NCBI GenBank assembly: GCA_016302525.1
Contig: JAEDNJ010000048.1
Span: forward strand, 1 to 9,761
Source: Phascolarctobacterium sp.
GTDB lineage: Bacteria > Bacillota > Negativicutes > Acidaminococcales > Acidaminococcaceae
Direction of reading: 5' to 3'
DNA length: 9,761 bases
In this document: positions 1 through 5,858 of the stretch, in pieces
Position numbering within the stretch: the first letter of the stretch is position 1
Layout of the letters: each line of letters starts with the position of its first letter
Translations under genes and position numbers: made by a program
Notes under the pieces: generated by a model
Told to the model about the DNA's origin: nothing
The model's input: the letters and a program-made list of their open reading frames with translations, nothing else
Database searches by the model: none

Positions 1-39
1 GGCATACGCTAGAGCAAATACTAACTAAAAAGAAGGGTT

Positions 40-58
40 AAGGTCGTTGGTTGACCTT
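40..58 (-). terminator. Possible second hairpin downstream of tRNA-Val
   Basis: The arms AAGGTC (40-45) and GACCTT (53-58) form a 6-bp stem. Read on the minus strand it is followed, after a short gap, by CCCTTCTTTTT (24-34). It lies downstream of the stronger terminator at 85-108 and could be a back-up terminator. The stem is short and the T-run is not adjacent, so this is a weak call. Nothing else is recognisable in bases 1-39. Confidence 0.25.
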
Positions 59-70
59 GAGCATTGAATA

Positions 71-108
71 AAGCAAAGAAAAAAGCACTCTAGTTTTCAC
101 TAGAGTGC
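71..108 (-). terminator. Intrinsic terminator of tRNA-Val
   Basis: A perfect 9-bp stem, GCACTCTAG (85-93) with CTAGAGTGC (100-108), encloses a 6-nt loop. On the minus strand it is followed directly by TTTTTTCTTTG (complement of 74-84). It begins 13 nt past the tRNA 3' end, which is the normal position for terminating a single-gene tRNA transcript. Confidence 0.85.
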
Positions 109-120
109 ATACTTTTTGCG

Positions 121-196
121 TGGTGGGCGCTAACGGGATCGAACCGCTGACATTCTGCTTGTAAGGCAGACGCTCTCCCAGCTGAGCTAAGCGCCC
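121..196 (-). tRNA. tRNA-Val, anticodon UAC
   Basis: Read on the minus strand, the 76 nt fold as a complete cloverleaf. The acceptor stem pairs GGGCGCT with AGCGCCC. The D arm is GCTC...GAGC. The anticodon stem TCTGC/GCAGA holds the loop CTTACAA, with UAC at positions 34-36. The T arm contains GTTCGATCC-type sequence. The discriminator is A and CCA is encoded in the DNA (121-123). The UAC anticodon reads GUA and, by wobble, other valine codons. It has its own consensus promoter upstream and its own terminator downstream, so it appears to be transcribed as a single tRNA gene. Confidence 0.97.
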
Positions 197-221
197 GATA
201 TGATGTTTCAAGAACAGTATT

Positions 222-250
222 ATTATACTGCTGCTTAGCACTTTTGTCAA
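222..250 (-). promoter_or_regulatory. Consensus promoter of tRNA-Val
   Basis: On the minus strand there is TTGACA (complement of 245-250), exactly 17 nt, then TATAAT (complement of 222-227). Both hexamers match the sigma-70/sigma-A consensus perfectly. The start point would fall near 215, giving a 5' leader of about 19 nt before the mature tRNA at 196. A promoter this strong is typical for stable RNA genes. Confidence 0.92.
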
Positions 251-294
251 GCGCTATTGCTTATTTCTTTACATTTACAACAGGCTAATCCTTC

Positions 295-315
295 ACGGGA
301 GCCTAGCAGTCCCGT
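295..315 (-). terminator. Weak stem-loop after the lysA-like gene
   Basis: ACGGGA (295-300) and TCCCGT (310-315) form a 6-bp stem with a 9-nt loop, 12 nt past the decarboxylase stop codon. On the minus strand it is not followed by a T-run, so it may be a transcript-end hairpin or a poor terminator. Read-through into the tRNA gene is possible. Confidence 0.35.
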
Positions 316-326
316 TGTATGTGCAA

Positions 327-1619
327 TTATTTCTTCGCATCCTCAATAGCTTGGTTAAGCTTGTCGGCAAAAGCACCGTTGTCAAAGGTGGCAAAGTAGT
401 CTGCCGGAGTTTCTGCACGGCGAATCATTTTTACAGAGCCGTCCTCCTGCAGCAGCAGCTCAGCACTGCGCAGCTTACCGTTGTAGTTGTAGCCCATAGC
501 AAAGCCGTGCGCACCAGCGTCATGGATGAAAAGATAATCGCCCATGTCAATCTTAGGCAGCATACGGTCCTTAGCAAACTTATCGCTGTTCTCGCAGAGA
601 CCGCCAGTAATGTCATACTTATGGTCGCAGGGCTCGTTCTCCTTGCCCAGCACGGTAATGTGATGGTAAGCATCATAAATTGCGGGGCGCATAAGGTTAG
701 CTGCACAAGCATCACAGCCAATGTATTCCTTATAGGTGTGCTTTTGGTGAATAGCCTGAGTTACTAAGCCACCGTTAGGAGCCAGCATGAAACGGCCTAG
801 CTCGGTGAAAATGCGTACATCATCCATGCCTGCAGGCACCAGAATTGCTTCATAAGCCTTGCGCACGCCTTCGCCGATAACCATGAGGTCGTTATCCTTT
901 TGCTCAGGACGATAAGCCACGCCAACACCGCCAGACAGGTTGATAAAGGTAATGTGAGCGCCAGTCTCCTTCTTCAGGTCAACTGCTAATTGGAAGAGGA
1001 TACCTGCCAGCTCAGGATAGTAATCGTTGGTAACAGTGTTAGAAGCCAGGAAAGCATGGATACCAAACTCCTTGACACCCTTAGCCATAAGAATCTTATA
1101 AGCATCGAATAATTGCTCTCTGGTCATGCCGTATTTAGCATCACCGGGGTTATCCATAATGTTGTTAGCAATGGCAAAATGTCCGCCAGGGTTGAAACGG
1201 CAGCAAATCGTTTCGGGAATAGCTGCCACCTTTTCTAAAAACTCAATATGAGTGAAGTCGTCCAGGTTGATGATTACGCCTTGCTTATAAGCTAATTGCA
1301 TATCCTCAACAGGGGTAGCATTGGAGGAAAACATGATTTCATGGCCCTTGAAGCCAACAGCATCACTCATCAATAATTCTGTATAGGAAGAGCAGTCAGC
1401 ACCGCAGCCCTCTTCTTTTAAAATTTGTAACAGATAAGGGTTAGGAGTTGCTTTAACTGCGAAATATTCTTTGAAGCCCTTATTCCAGGCAAAGGCCTTG
1501 TATAAGGTGCGAGCGGTACGGCGAATACCAGCCTCGTCATAAATATGGAATGGAGTAGGATATTCCTTTGCGATTTCTTCAATTTGTGCTTTAGTTACAA
1601 AAGGAACCTTCTTAGACAT
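327..1619 (-). CDS. lysA: Diaminopimelate decarboxylase family (PLP fold-III) enzyme
   Basis: This 430-residue PLP-dependent decarboxylase is of the alanine-racemase-fold family. The likely reaction is meso-diaminopimelate to L-lysine plus CO2, the last lysine step, in the cytoplasm. Visible motifs are the PLP lysine K56 in YFAVKATPNP, a glycine-rich phosphate loop LSGGVGVAY (228-236), ELGR (273-276) in place of the usual EPGR, the substrate motif CE at 342-343, and GAHGFAMGYNYNG (369-381) at the C-terminal barrel. The usual HIGSQ-type segment is replaced by HAFLASN (188-194). I chose the ATG at 1619 because it follows AGAGGG at good spacing; an in-frame start 20 codons upstream (1679) lies at the transcription start and has a hydrophobic, unlikely N-terminus. 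The family is clear, but the exact substrate (DAP or a related diamino acid) is not proven. Confidence 0.85.
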   Translation of the reverse strand: MSKKVPFVTKAQIEEIAKEYPTPFHIYDEAGIRRTARTLYKAFAWNKGFKEYFAVKATPNPYLLQILKEEGCGADCSSYTELLMSDAVGFKGHEIMFSSNATPVEDMQLAYKQGVIINLDDFTHIEFLEKVAAIPETICCRFNPGGHFAIANNIMDNPGDAKYGMTREQLFDAYKILMAKGVKEFGIHAFLASNTVTNDYYPELAGILFQLAVDLKKETGAHITFINLSGGVGVAYRPEQKDNDLMVIGEGVRKAYEAILVPAGMDDVRIFTELGRFMLAPNGGLVTQAIHQKHTYKEYIGCDACAANLMRPAIYDAYHHITVLGKENEPCDHKYDITGGLCENSDKFAKDRMLPKIDMGDYLFIHDAGAHGFAMGYNYNGKLRSAELLLQEDGSVKMIRRAETPADYFATFDNGAFADKLNQAIEDAKK

Positions 1620-1627
1620 TGTATACA
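1618..1627. promoter_or_regulatory. Candidate operator, GTATAC copy 1 (at lysA start)
   Basis: ATTGTATACA contains the palindrome GTATAC and, on the minus strand, the 9-mer GTATACAAT that recurs at 1780-1788 and 2851-2859. It lies between the ribosome-binding site and the ATG of the lysA-like gene, about 45-55 nt after the predicted transcription start. Binding there could act as a roadblock. The operator role is inference from recurrence only. Confidence 0.35.
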
Positions 1628-1679
1628 CCCTCTCATTAAAATAAAATAAAAATAGTAGGAAAAACACCTTAACAGTCAA

Positions 1680-1708
1680 ACTATACTAAAAATCAAAGTA
1701 AATGTCAA
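1680..1708 (-). promoter_or_regulatory. Promoter of the lysA-like gene
   Basis: On the minus strand, TTGACA (complement of 1703-1708) is separated by exactly 17 nt from TATAGT (complement of 1680-1685). This is a perfect -35 with a five-of-six -10. Transcription would start near 1673, leaving a 5' leader of about 54 nt that holds AGAGGGTG as ribosome-binding site and the GTATACAAT element. Confidence 0.8.
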
Positions 1709-1779
1709 GGGGAATAATGGTAAACAGCCTTATCTAGGTAGACAAAAATAGCGCTTCAAGAGATGGAGTTGTGAAGAAT

Positions 1780-1790
1780 ATTGTATACAA
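1780..1790. promoter_or_regulatory. Candidate operator, GTATAC copy 2 (divergent region)
   Basis: TTGTATACAA (1781-1790) is a perfect 10-bp palindrome in the non-coding DNA between the divergent lysA-like and lysR-type genes. It sits 73 bp upstream of the lysA -35 and 57 bp upstream of the lysR-gene -35. It shares GTATACAAT (minus strand) with two other non-coding sites here. The GT...AC dyad form resembles operators of several regulator families (GntR/FadR and others), so the cognate protein cannot be named from the sequence. Confidence 0.45.
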
Positions 1791-1846
1791 GAAGGTGCTA
1801 ACAAAGGAAAATTAATGAATTATTTAATATTGATAAGTATATCCTA

Positions 1847-1875
1847 TTGAAAATTGCGTGCTTATGCTATAGAAT
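1847..1875 (+). promoter_or_regulatory. Promoter of the LysR-type regulator gene
   Basis: TTGAAA (1847-1852), 17 nt, TAGAAT (1870-1875); each hexamer has one mismatch to consensus. The start would be near 1882, a short leader before the strong ribosome-binding site AGGAGG (1899-1904) six bases from the ATG. Confidence 0.65.
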
Positions 1876-1910
1876 AAATATAAAGCAAGCTTATTTTCAG
1901 GAGGATAAAG

Positions 1911-2783
1911 ATGAACATTCAGCCCTATAAGTCCTTTTTAACTGTGGTGCAGTGTAAATCCTTTACGCTGGCTGCCAAGGCGCTTAATTTTTCGCAGCCT
2001 ACGATTAGTAATCACATAGCCAATTTAGAAGAAACCTACGGGGTCACTCTTTTTGCGCGTGAAGGGAAAAATGTCTATCTAACTGAGGCGGGCAGCACCT
2101 TTGTGCCCATTGCCGAGAAGCTCGTTGCCAGCTTTGAAGCGGGGCTAGAGGAAATGAGAGCCCTGCAGGAAGAAGGAGACAGCCTGAGAATAGCCGTCTC
2201 TACGCAGTTTATCAACCTGTATTTAATGCACATCCTGAATAAGGTTAAGGAGCGCTTCCCTGATTTAGAAATAATTGTGGACCGCTGTATGACGATTCCC
2301 GACACGATTGAGGCCACCTTTAGCGCGAGAAAGTATGATTTTGCCTTTGTACACATTGATACCCAGCCTATGTATACGAAAAGGATTCATCTGTGGGAGC
2401 AAAAGCTGGTGTGGATAGTTGGTCAAAAGCTCTACGAGGAATATGGAGCTAGCAAGGATATTTATGCTTATCCCTTAATTGGCTATGGCAGCTTTACGGA
2501 ATACTATCCCTTTTTGCGCAATGTTGTAGATCTGGACAGGTTTGCGACCAAGTTTTGCTTCAACGATTCAGAAAGTATCATTGAGGCTGTAAGGCAAAAT
2601 TATGGTATTGCCGTTGTGCCCAGCATTAAAATCCAGCATTATAAGGCTTATGGAGACATTGTCGAGCTGCCAGAAAGCTATGCTGTGACCCTGCCTGTGA
2701 ATGTGCTTTATGACCTCGAAATGAATATGACACCGCCCAAAAAGCTCTTTTTAGAGCTTTTGGCTGCCAATAAGGACTGCTAG
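1911..2783 (+). CDS. LysR-type transcriptional regulator
   Basis: This 290-residue protein is of normal LysR-family length. Residues 1-60 are the winged helix-turn-helix, with the family signature from SFTLAAKALNFSQP to TISNHIANLE (17-40) and the wing LFAREGKNVYLTEAG (47-61). A linker helix follows (about 62-88), then the periplasmic-binding-protein-like effector domain (91-290), which opens with LRIAVSTQF. The start is secure: AGGAGG lies six bases before the ATG. The gene is divergent from the lysA-like gene (291 bp between start codons) and lies upstream of nhaC-iadA in the same direction, so it could control either or both. The effector is not predictable from sequence; lysine/DAP, or a dipeptide or amino acid handled by nhaC-iadA, are the contextual candidates. 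No trunctation or damage is visible. Confidence 0.93.
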   Translation: MNIQPYKSFLTVVQCKSFTLAAKALNFSQPTISNHIANLEETYGVTLFAREGKNVYLTEAGSTFVPIAEKLVASFEAGLEEMRALQEEGDSLRIAVSTQFINLYLMHILNKVKERFPDLEIIVDRCMTIPDTIEATFSARKYDFAFVHIDTQPMYTKRIHLWEQKLVWIVGQKLYEEYGASKDIYAYPLIGYGSFTEYYPFLRNVVDLDRFATKFCFNDSESIIEAVRQNYGIAVVPSIKIQHYKAYGDIVELPESYAVTLPVNVLYDLEMNMTPPKKLFLELLAANKDC

Positions 2784-2784
2784 G

Positions 2785-2800
2785 GCTTATATAGATAAGC
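2785..2800. promoter_or_regulatory. GCTTAT-N4-ATAAGC dyad after the lysR-type gene
   Basis: A perfect 6-bp inverted repeat with a 4-nt centre (ATAG) starts 2 nt past the stop codon. It may be a weak transcript-end hairpin, since an AT-rich run (TTTTATTTTTT, 2830-2840) follows only 30 bp later. It may also be a protein-binding dyad for the LysR-type protein. No U-run directly follows the stem, so it is not called a terminator. Confidence 0.3.
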
Positions 2801-2838
2801 AAATTTTATCGATTCTAAAAAAATAATAATTTTATTTT

Positions 2839-2868
2839 TTGCAGAGGGTAGTATACAATAATTATATC
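2839..2868 (+). promoter_or_regulatory. Weak candidate promoter for nhaC-iadA
   Basis: TTGCAG (2839-2844) and TATATC (2863-2868) are 18 nt apart, each four of six to consensus. They bracket the GTATACAAT element. The surrounding DNA is very AT-rich and other -10-like strings exist (TACAAT 2854-2859, TAAAAT 2917-2922), so the true start is uncertain. A weak core promoter would fit regulation by an activator. Confidence 0.3.
2849..2859. promoter_or_regulatory. Candidate operator, GTATAC copy 3 (upstream of nhaC)
   Basis: TAGTATACAAT carries the 9-mer GTATACAAT (2851-2859), matching copies 1 and 2 near lysA. Together with its upstream flank (AGAGGGTA) it matches the lysA leader over 16 of 17 positions. 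It lies about 92 bp before the nhaC ATG, in the probable promoter zone. Confidence 0.4.
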
Positions 2869-2950
2869 AATTCCAACTTTGCTTTAATATTTTAACAAGG
2901 CAAAGAAGGAAAATGATAAAATATTAATAATACTCTAAAGGAGAAAAAAG

Positions 2951-4387
2951 ATGAGTAACGAAAACAAAACTCAAAAACGCAAACCCACCTTTTTAGAAGC
3001 CTTTCTACCTATTATTGCTATGCTGGTTATCCTAACCTATGGCAAGGGTGTCAAGGGCTACAACACTGAGCCCCTGCTGCTGTTGGTTGCTGGTGTGGCT
3101 GCAATTATCGCCTTCCGCGTAGGCGTAACCTGGGATGAAATCCAGGAAGAAATCACCCTCAAGATTGCTAAGGGTATGCCTGCAATTATGATTCTGGTTA
3201 TCGTTGGTGCTATGGTTGGCACCTGGATGGCTTCTGGTACCATTCCCCTGATGATTTACTACGGCGTGCAAATGGTAAACCCCCAATGGATGCTCGTAAC
3301 CTCCTTTTTGATTACTGCTGTTGTCTCTGTCGTAACTGGCACCTCCTGGGGCTCTGTAGCTACCATGGGCGTTGCTCTCATGGGCATTGCTTCTACCCTG
3401 GGCGTTTCTCTGCCTGCTACCGCTGGTGCTGTTGTAGCTGGCTCTTATTTTGGCGACAAGCTGTCTCCCTTATCTGATACAACCAACCTGGCGCCTATTG
3501 CTGCAGGCAGCGAGCTCTATGAGCACATTTATCATATGCTTTATACCACCGTTCCTGCAACCATCGTTTCCTTAATCATCTATGGCTTTGTAGGCAGCAG
3601 TGCAGATGTTACCGGTGGCGTAAACTCTGCCTCTGTATCGAAAATGCTGAGCCAATTAGACATGATGTATGACTGGAATATCCTGCTGGTTGTGCCTGTA
3701 ATCGTCATTCTGGCCGGCTCCCTGATGAAGAAGCCCACCATCCCAGTAATGCTGCTCTCTACTGTTATTGCTGGCTTAGAGGCTCTGTTCATCCAAAACA
3801 TTACCCTGAAAAACGTCTTAGCTTCTACCGTGGGCGGCTTCAAGATTACCATGATTACTGCAGAGGGCTTTAATGCTGCCCAGGCTGCTCCTGAAATCGT
3901 GAAGCTCTTAAATCGTGGCGGCATGGCTGGTATTATGGGTACTACCCTGTTAGTATTCTGCGCTTTCTGCTTTGCTGGCATTATGAGCAAGGCTGGCTGC
4001 CTGGATGTTGTGCTGGAAAAGATTTTAAGCGTTGCTAAATCTACTGGTGCTCTGGTATCCGCTACTGTTGGCTCTTGTATCGTTATGGCTCTGACCACTG
4101 GTAACTCCTACCTGTCTATTCTCGTGCCTGGCGAAATGTTCCGTGATGCGTACAAGGCGCGTGGTCTGGCCGCTAAGAATCTGTCTCGTACCCTGGAGGA
4201 CTCTGGTACCGTATTCGTTCCCCTCGTTCCCTGGTCTGCAGCTGGCGCTTACATGACCTCCTGCCTCGGCGTAGAAACTCTGGACTATGCTCCCTGGGCA
4301 ATTCTCTGCTATGCAGGCTACCTGATTGCTATCTTCTACGGCTATACCGGTATCGGCATTGCTAAGCTAGAAGAAAAAGATAATTAA
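2951..4387 (+). CDS. nhaC: NhaC-family Na+/H+ antiporter (or related Na+-coupled carrier)
   Basis: This 478-residue polytopic inner-membrane protein matches NhaC-family length and pattern. There are about 11-12 hydrophobic segments, starting after a short charged N-terminus (1-14). The family's most conserved part is present: TGTSWGS (129-135) followed by GSYFGDKLSPLSDTTNLAP (164-182), whose polar Asp/Ser/Thr residues are likely in the ion path. The ribosome-binding site AAAGGAG is about seven bases before the ATG. All six arginine codons I checked are CGC or CGT, and CTG/ACC/GCT codons dominate, which suggests high expression. The neighbour 13 nt downstream is an isoaspartyl dipeptidase. NhaC-family members are often annotated as Na+/H+ antiporters, but some exchange organic substrates, so uptake of a dipeptide or amino acid is a reasonable alternative here. 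Confidence 0.9.
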   Translation: MSNENKTQKRKPTFLEAFLPIIAMLVILTYGKGVKGYNTEPLLLLVAGVAAIIAFRVGVTWDEIQEEITLKIAKGMPAIMILVIVGAMVGTWMASGTIPLMIYYGVQMVNPQWMLVTSFLITAVVSVVTGTSWGSVATMGVALMGIASTLGVSLPATAGAVVAGSYFGDKLSPLSDTTNLAPIAAGSELYEHIYHMLYTTVPATIVSLIIYGFVGSSADVTGGVNSASVSKMLSQLDMMYDWNILLVVPVIVILAGSLMKKPTIPVMLLSTVIAGLEALFIQNITLKNVLASTVGGFKITMITAEGFNAAQAAPEIVKLLNRGGMAGIMGTTLLVFCAFCFAGIMSKAGCLDVVLEKILSVAKSTGALVSATVGSCIVMALTTGNSYLSILVPGEMFRDAYKARGLAAKNLSRTLEDSGTVFVPLVPWSAAGAYMTSCLGVETLDYAPWAILCYAGYLIAIFYGYTGIGIAKLEEKDN

Positions 4388-4400
4388 TAGGAGTCTTCAG

Positions 4401-5561
4401 ATGATTAAACTAATTAAAAATGCGCAGGTTTATGCTCCCCAACCCTTGGGCTTAAAGGATGTCCTCGTGGTTGGCGACAAAATTTGCAGAATCGCAGACA
4501 AAATTGAAGGCTACGAAGGACTACCTGATGTTCAGGTTTATGACTTAGCTGGCAAAAAGCTGTTGCCTGGCTACATTGATATGCATGTTCATGTTACTGG
4601 TGGTGGCGGTGAGCAGGGCCCTGCTTCCCGTGTGCCGGAATCTCAGCTCAGCGTATTTTTGAAAAACGGCATTACTACCTGCGTAGGCCTTTTGGGTACA
4701 GATGGCATTACCCGCAGCATTGAAAACCTCGTGGCTAAGGCAAGAGCCTTGACCGAGGAGGGCATGACCGTTTATACCCTCACCAATAACTATGGCTTTC
4801 CTGCTACGACCGTAACTGGAAGTGTGGAAAAGGATATTGTTATGCTCACACCTATGATTGGCGTTAAGGTAGCAGCCTCTGACCACAGAAGCTCTAACCC
4901 CAGCGCTGAGGACTTAATCTCCTTAGGCGTACAGGCTCGCAGAGCTGGCCTTGTTAGCAACACTGCTGGTCTTGTTACTATTCACATGGGCAGCGGCAAG
5001 GGCAGACTGAATCCGCTGTTTGATGCTTTGGCTAAGAGCGATATTCCTATGAAAAACTTCCTGCCGACACATATGCTGCGCTGCCCCGAATTAATTGAGG
5101 ATGGCGCCAAGCTGGTACGCATGGGCGGCTTTATCGACTGCACTGCTGGCTCTGATGAAAAGGATGTTTATACCAGCGCTGATAAGCTCTATGAGCTGCT
5201 GCACATGGAGGGCGTAACAACCGAAAATGTTACTATGTCCAGTGACGCCTTTGGAAGCCAGCCTAAATTCAACGACAAGGGCGAATGTATTGGCCTGACC
5301 TATGCTTCTCCTAAATACCTGCACAGAACTATTAAGCTGCTGGTAGAGAAGGGTATGGCCTTAGAGGAGGCTATCAAGCTGTTGACCTCTACCCCTGCTA
5401 AGCTGCTGGCTAAAGAGGGCGTAAAGGGCTGCGTTGCTGTTGGTGCTGATGCTGACCTCTTAGTTCTGGATGAAAACCTTGATATTGATAGTCTGTTTGC
5501 CAAGGGCAAGACTGCTATGTGGCAAAAGCAGCTGCTGATGAAGGGCAGATTTGAGGACTAA
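4401..5561 (+). CDS. iadA: Beta-aspartyl (isoaspartyl) dipeptidase
   Basis: This 386-residue metal-dependent amidohydrolase hydrolyses beta-aspartyl dipeptides left by turnover of damaged proteins; it acts in the cytoplasm. The binuclear metal site is complete by comparison with E. coli IadA: HVH (H62, H64), E71 in the signature TGGGGEQGP, the lysine expected to be carboxylated, K156 in GVKVAASDHRSS, H195 (IHMG), H224 (LPTHMLR) and the catalytic D282 (SSDAFGSQP). Substrate-binding counterparts Y131, R163 and R227 are also visible. Length is normal. The ribosome-binding site AGGAG (4389-4393) lies seven bases before the ATG. It follows nhaC by 13 nt, so the two are co-transcribed, and a double terminator follows. 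In E. coli iadA also sits next to membrane-protein genes (yjiG/yjiH); here an NhaC-type carrier takes that place. Confidence 0.95.
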   Translation: MIKLIKNAQVYAPQPLGLKDVLVVGDKICRIADKIEGYEGLPDVQVYDLAGKKLLPGYIDMHVHVTGGGGEQGPASRVPESQLSVFLKNGITTCVGLLGTDGITRSIENLVAKARALTEEGMTVYTLTNNYGFPATTVTGSVEKDIVMLTPMIGVKVAASDHRSSNPSAEDLISLGVQARRAGLVSNTAGLVTIHMGSGKGRLNPLFDALAKSDIPMKNFLPTHMLRCPELIEDGAKLVRMGGFIDCTAGSDEKDVYTSADKLYELLHMEGVTTENVTMSSDAFGSQPKFNDKGECIGLTYASPKYLHRTIKLLVEKGMALEEAIKLLTSTPAKLLAKEGVKGCVAVGADADLLVLDENLDIDSLFAKGKTAMWQKQLLMKGRFED

Positions 5562-5584
5562 AGGATATATTGTCTTTTATATTT

Positions 5585-5619
5585 AAAAGGGGGACTGTAA
5601 AAACGCAGCTCCCCTTTTT
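5585..5619 (+). terminator. Intrinsic terminator 1 after nhaC-iadA
   Basis: AAAAGGGG (5585-5592) pairs with CCCCTTTT (5611-5618). CTG/CAG (5595-5597 with 5606-5608) can extend the stem inside a small internal loop. The stem runs into TTTTT. It lies 24 nt after the iadA stop codon. Confidence 0.85.
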
Positions 5620-5626
5620 ACTTATG

Positions 5627-5665
5627 AAAAAAAGCTGAGCAAAATGACAAGCTCAGCGTTTTTTT
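5627..5665 (+). terminator. Intrinsic terminator 2 after nhaC-iadA
   Basis: A 7-bp stem, GCTGAGC (5634-5640) with GCTCAGC (5651-5657), is followed by GTTTTTTT (5658-5665) and preceded by a run of A (5627-5633). It could therefore act in both directions. As a second terminator 8 nt after the first, it insulates the nlpC-type operon downstream. Confidence 0.85.
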
Positions 5666-5858
5666 ATAAGTAAAAATAACTCATTTGTAGCAGCAAGCAC
5701 ACTTTTTACAACGAAATTTGTAACTACAGCTCAAAAGCTATTTGGATTTACAGTTCCTTAAAGTAGAGCTAGCCAAACGCTCTACCCTTACAGTTTACAT
5801 ATCAAAAGCAAAAACCAGAAAAATTGTATAAAAAATTACAGAAAATGTCAAAAAGAGG
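5666..5858. other. AT-rich intergenic region with TTACA/TGTAA repeats
   Basis: No gene is visible in this stretch. TTACA-type hexamers recur at 5705-5710, 5747-5752, 5787-5792, 5794-5799 and 5835-5840, with another in the promoter at 5859-5864. Opposite-strand copies are at 5719-5724 and 5868-5873. Two inverted pairs stand out: TTACAA-N6-TTGTAA (5706-5723) and TTACA-AAG-TGTAA (5860-5872). A separate 7-bp hairpin, GTAGAGC/GCTCTAC (5763-5769, 5779-5785), has no T-run. The layout looks like an upstream control region for the wall-hydrolase operon, but the regulator is unknown. Confidence 0.4.

Noticed and set aside
38..250. Open frame on the minus strand with RLAQLGERLPYKQNVSGSI-like peptide
   Set aside because: This peptide is the familiar translation of a tRNA gene; the frame covers tRNA-Val, its promoter and its terminator.
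315..767. 150-codon open frame on the plus strand
   Set aside because: It lies antisense inside the lysA-like gene, has no ribosome-binding site and shows no recognisable domain; it is a shadow of the real gene.
5832..5846. CodY-like box AAATTACAGAAAATG
   Set aside because: It matches AATTTTCWGAAAATT at 12 of 15 positions, but in very AT-rich DNA this is weak, and presence of CodY in this organism cannot be judged from the window.
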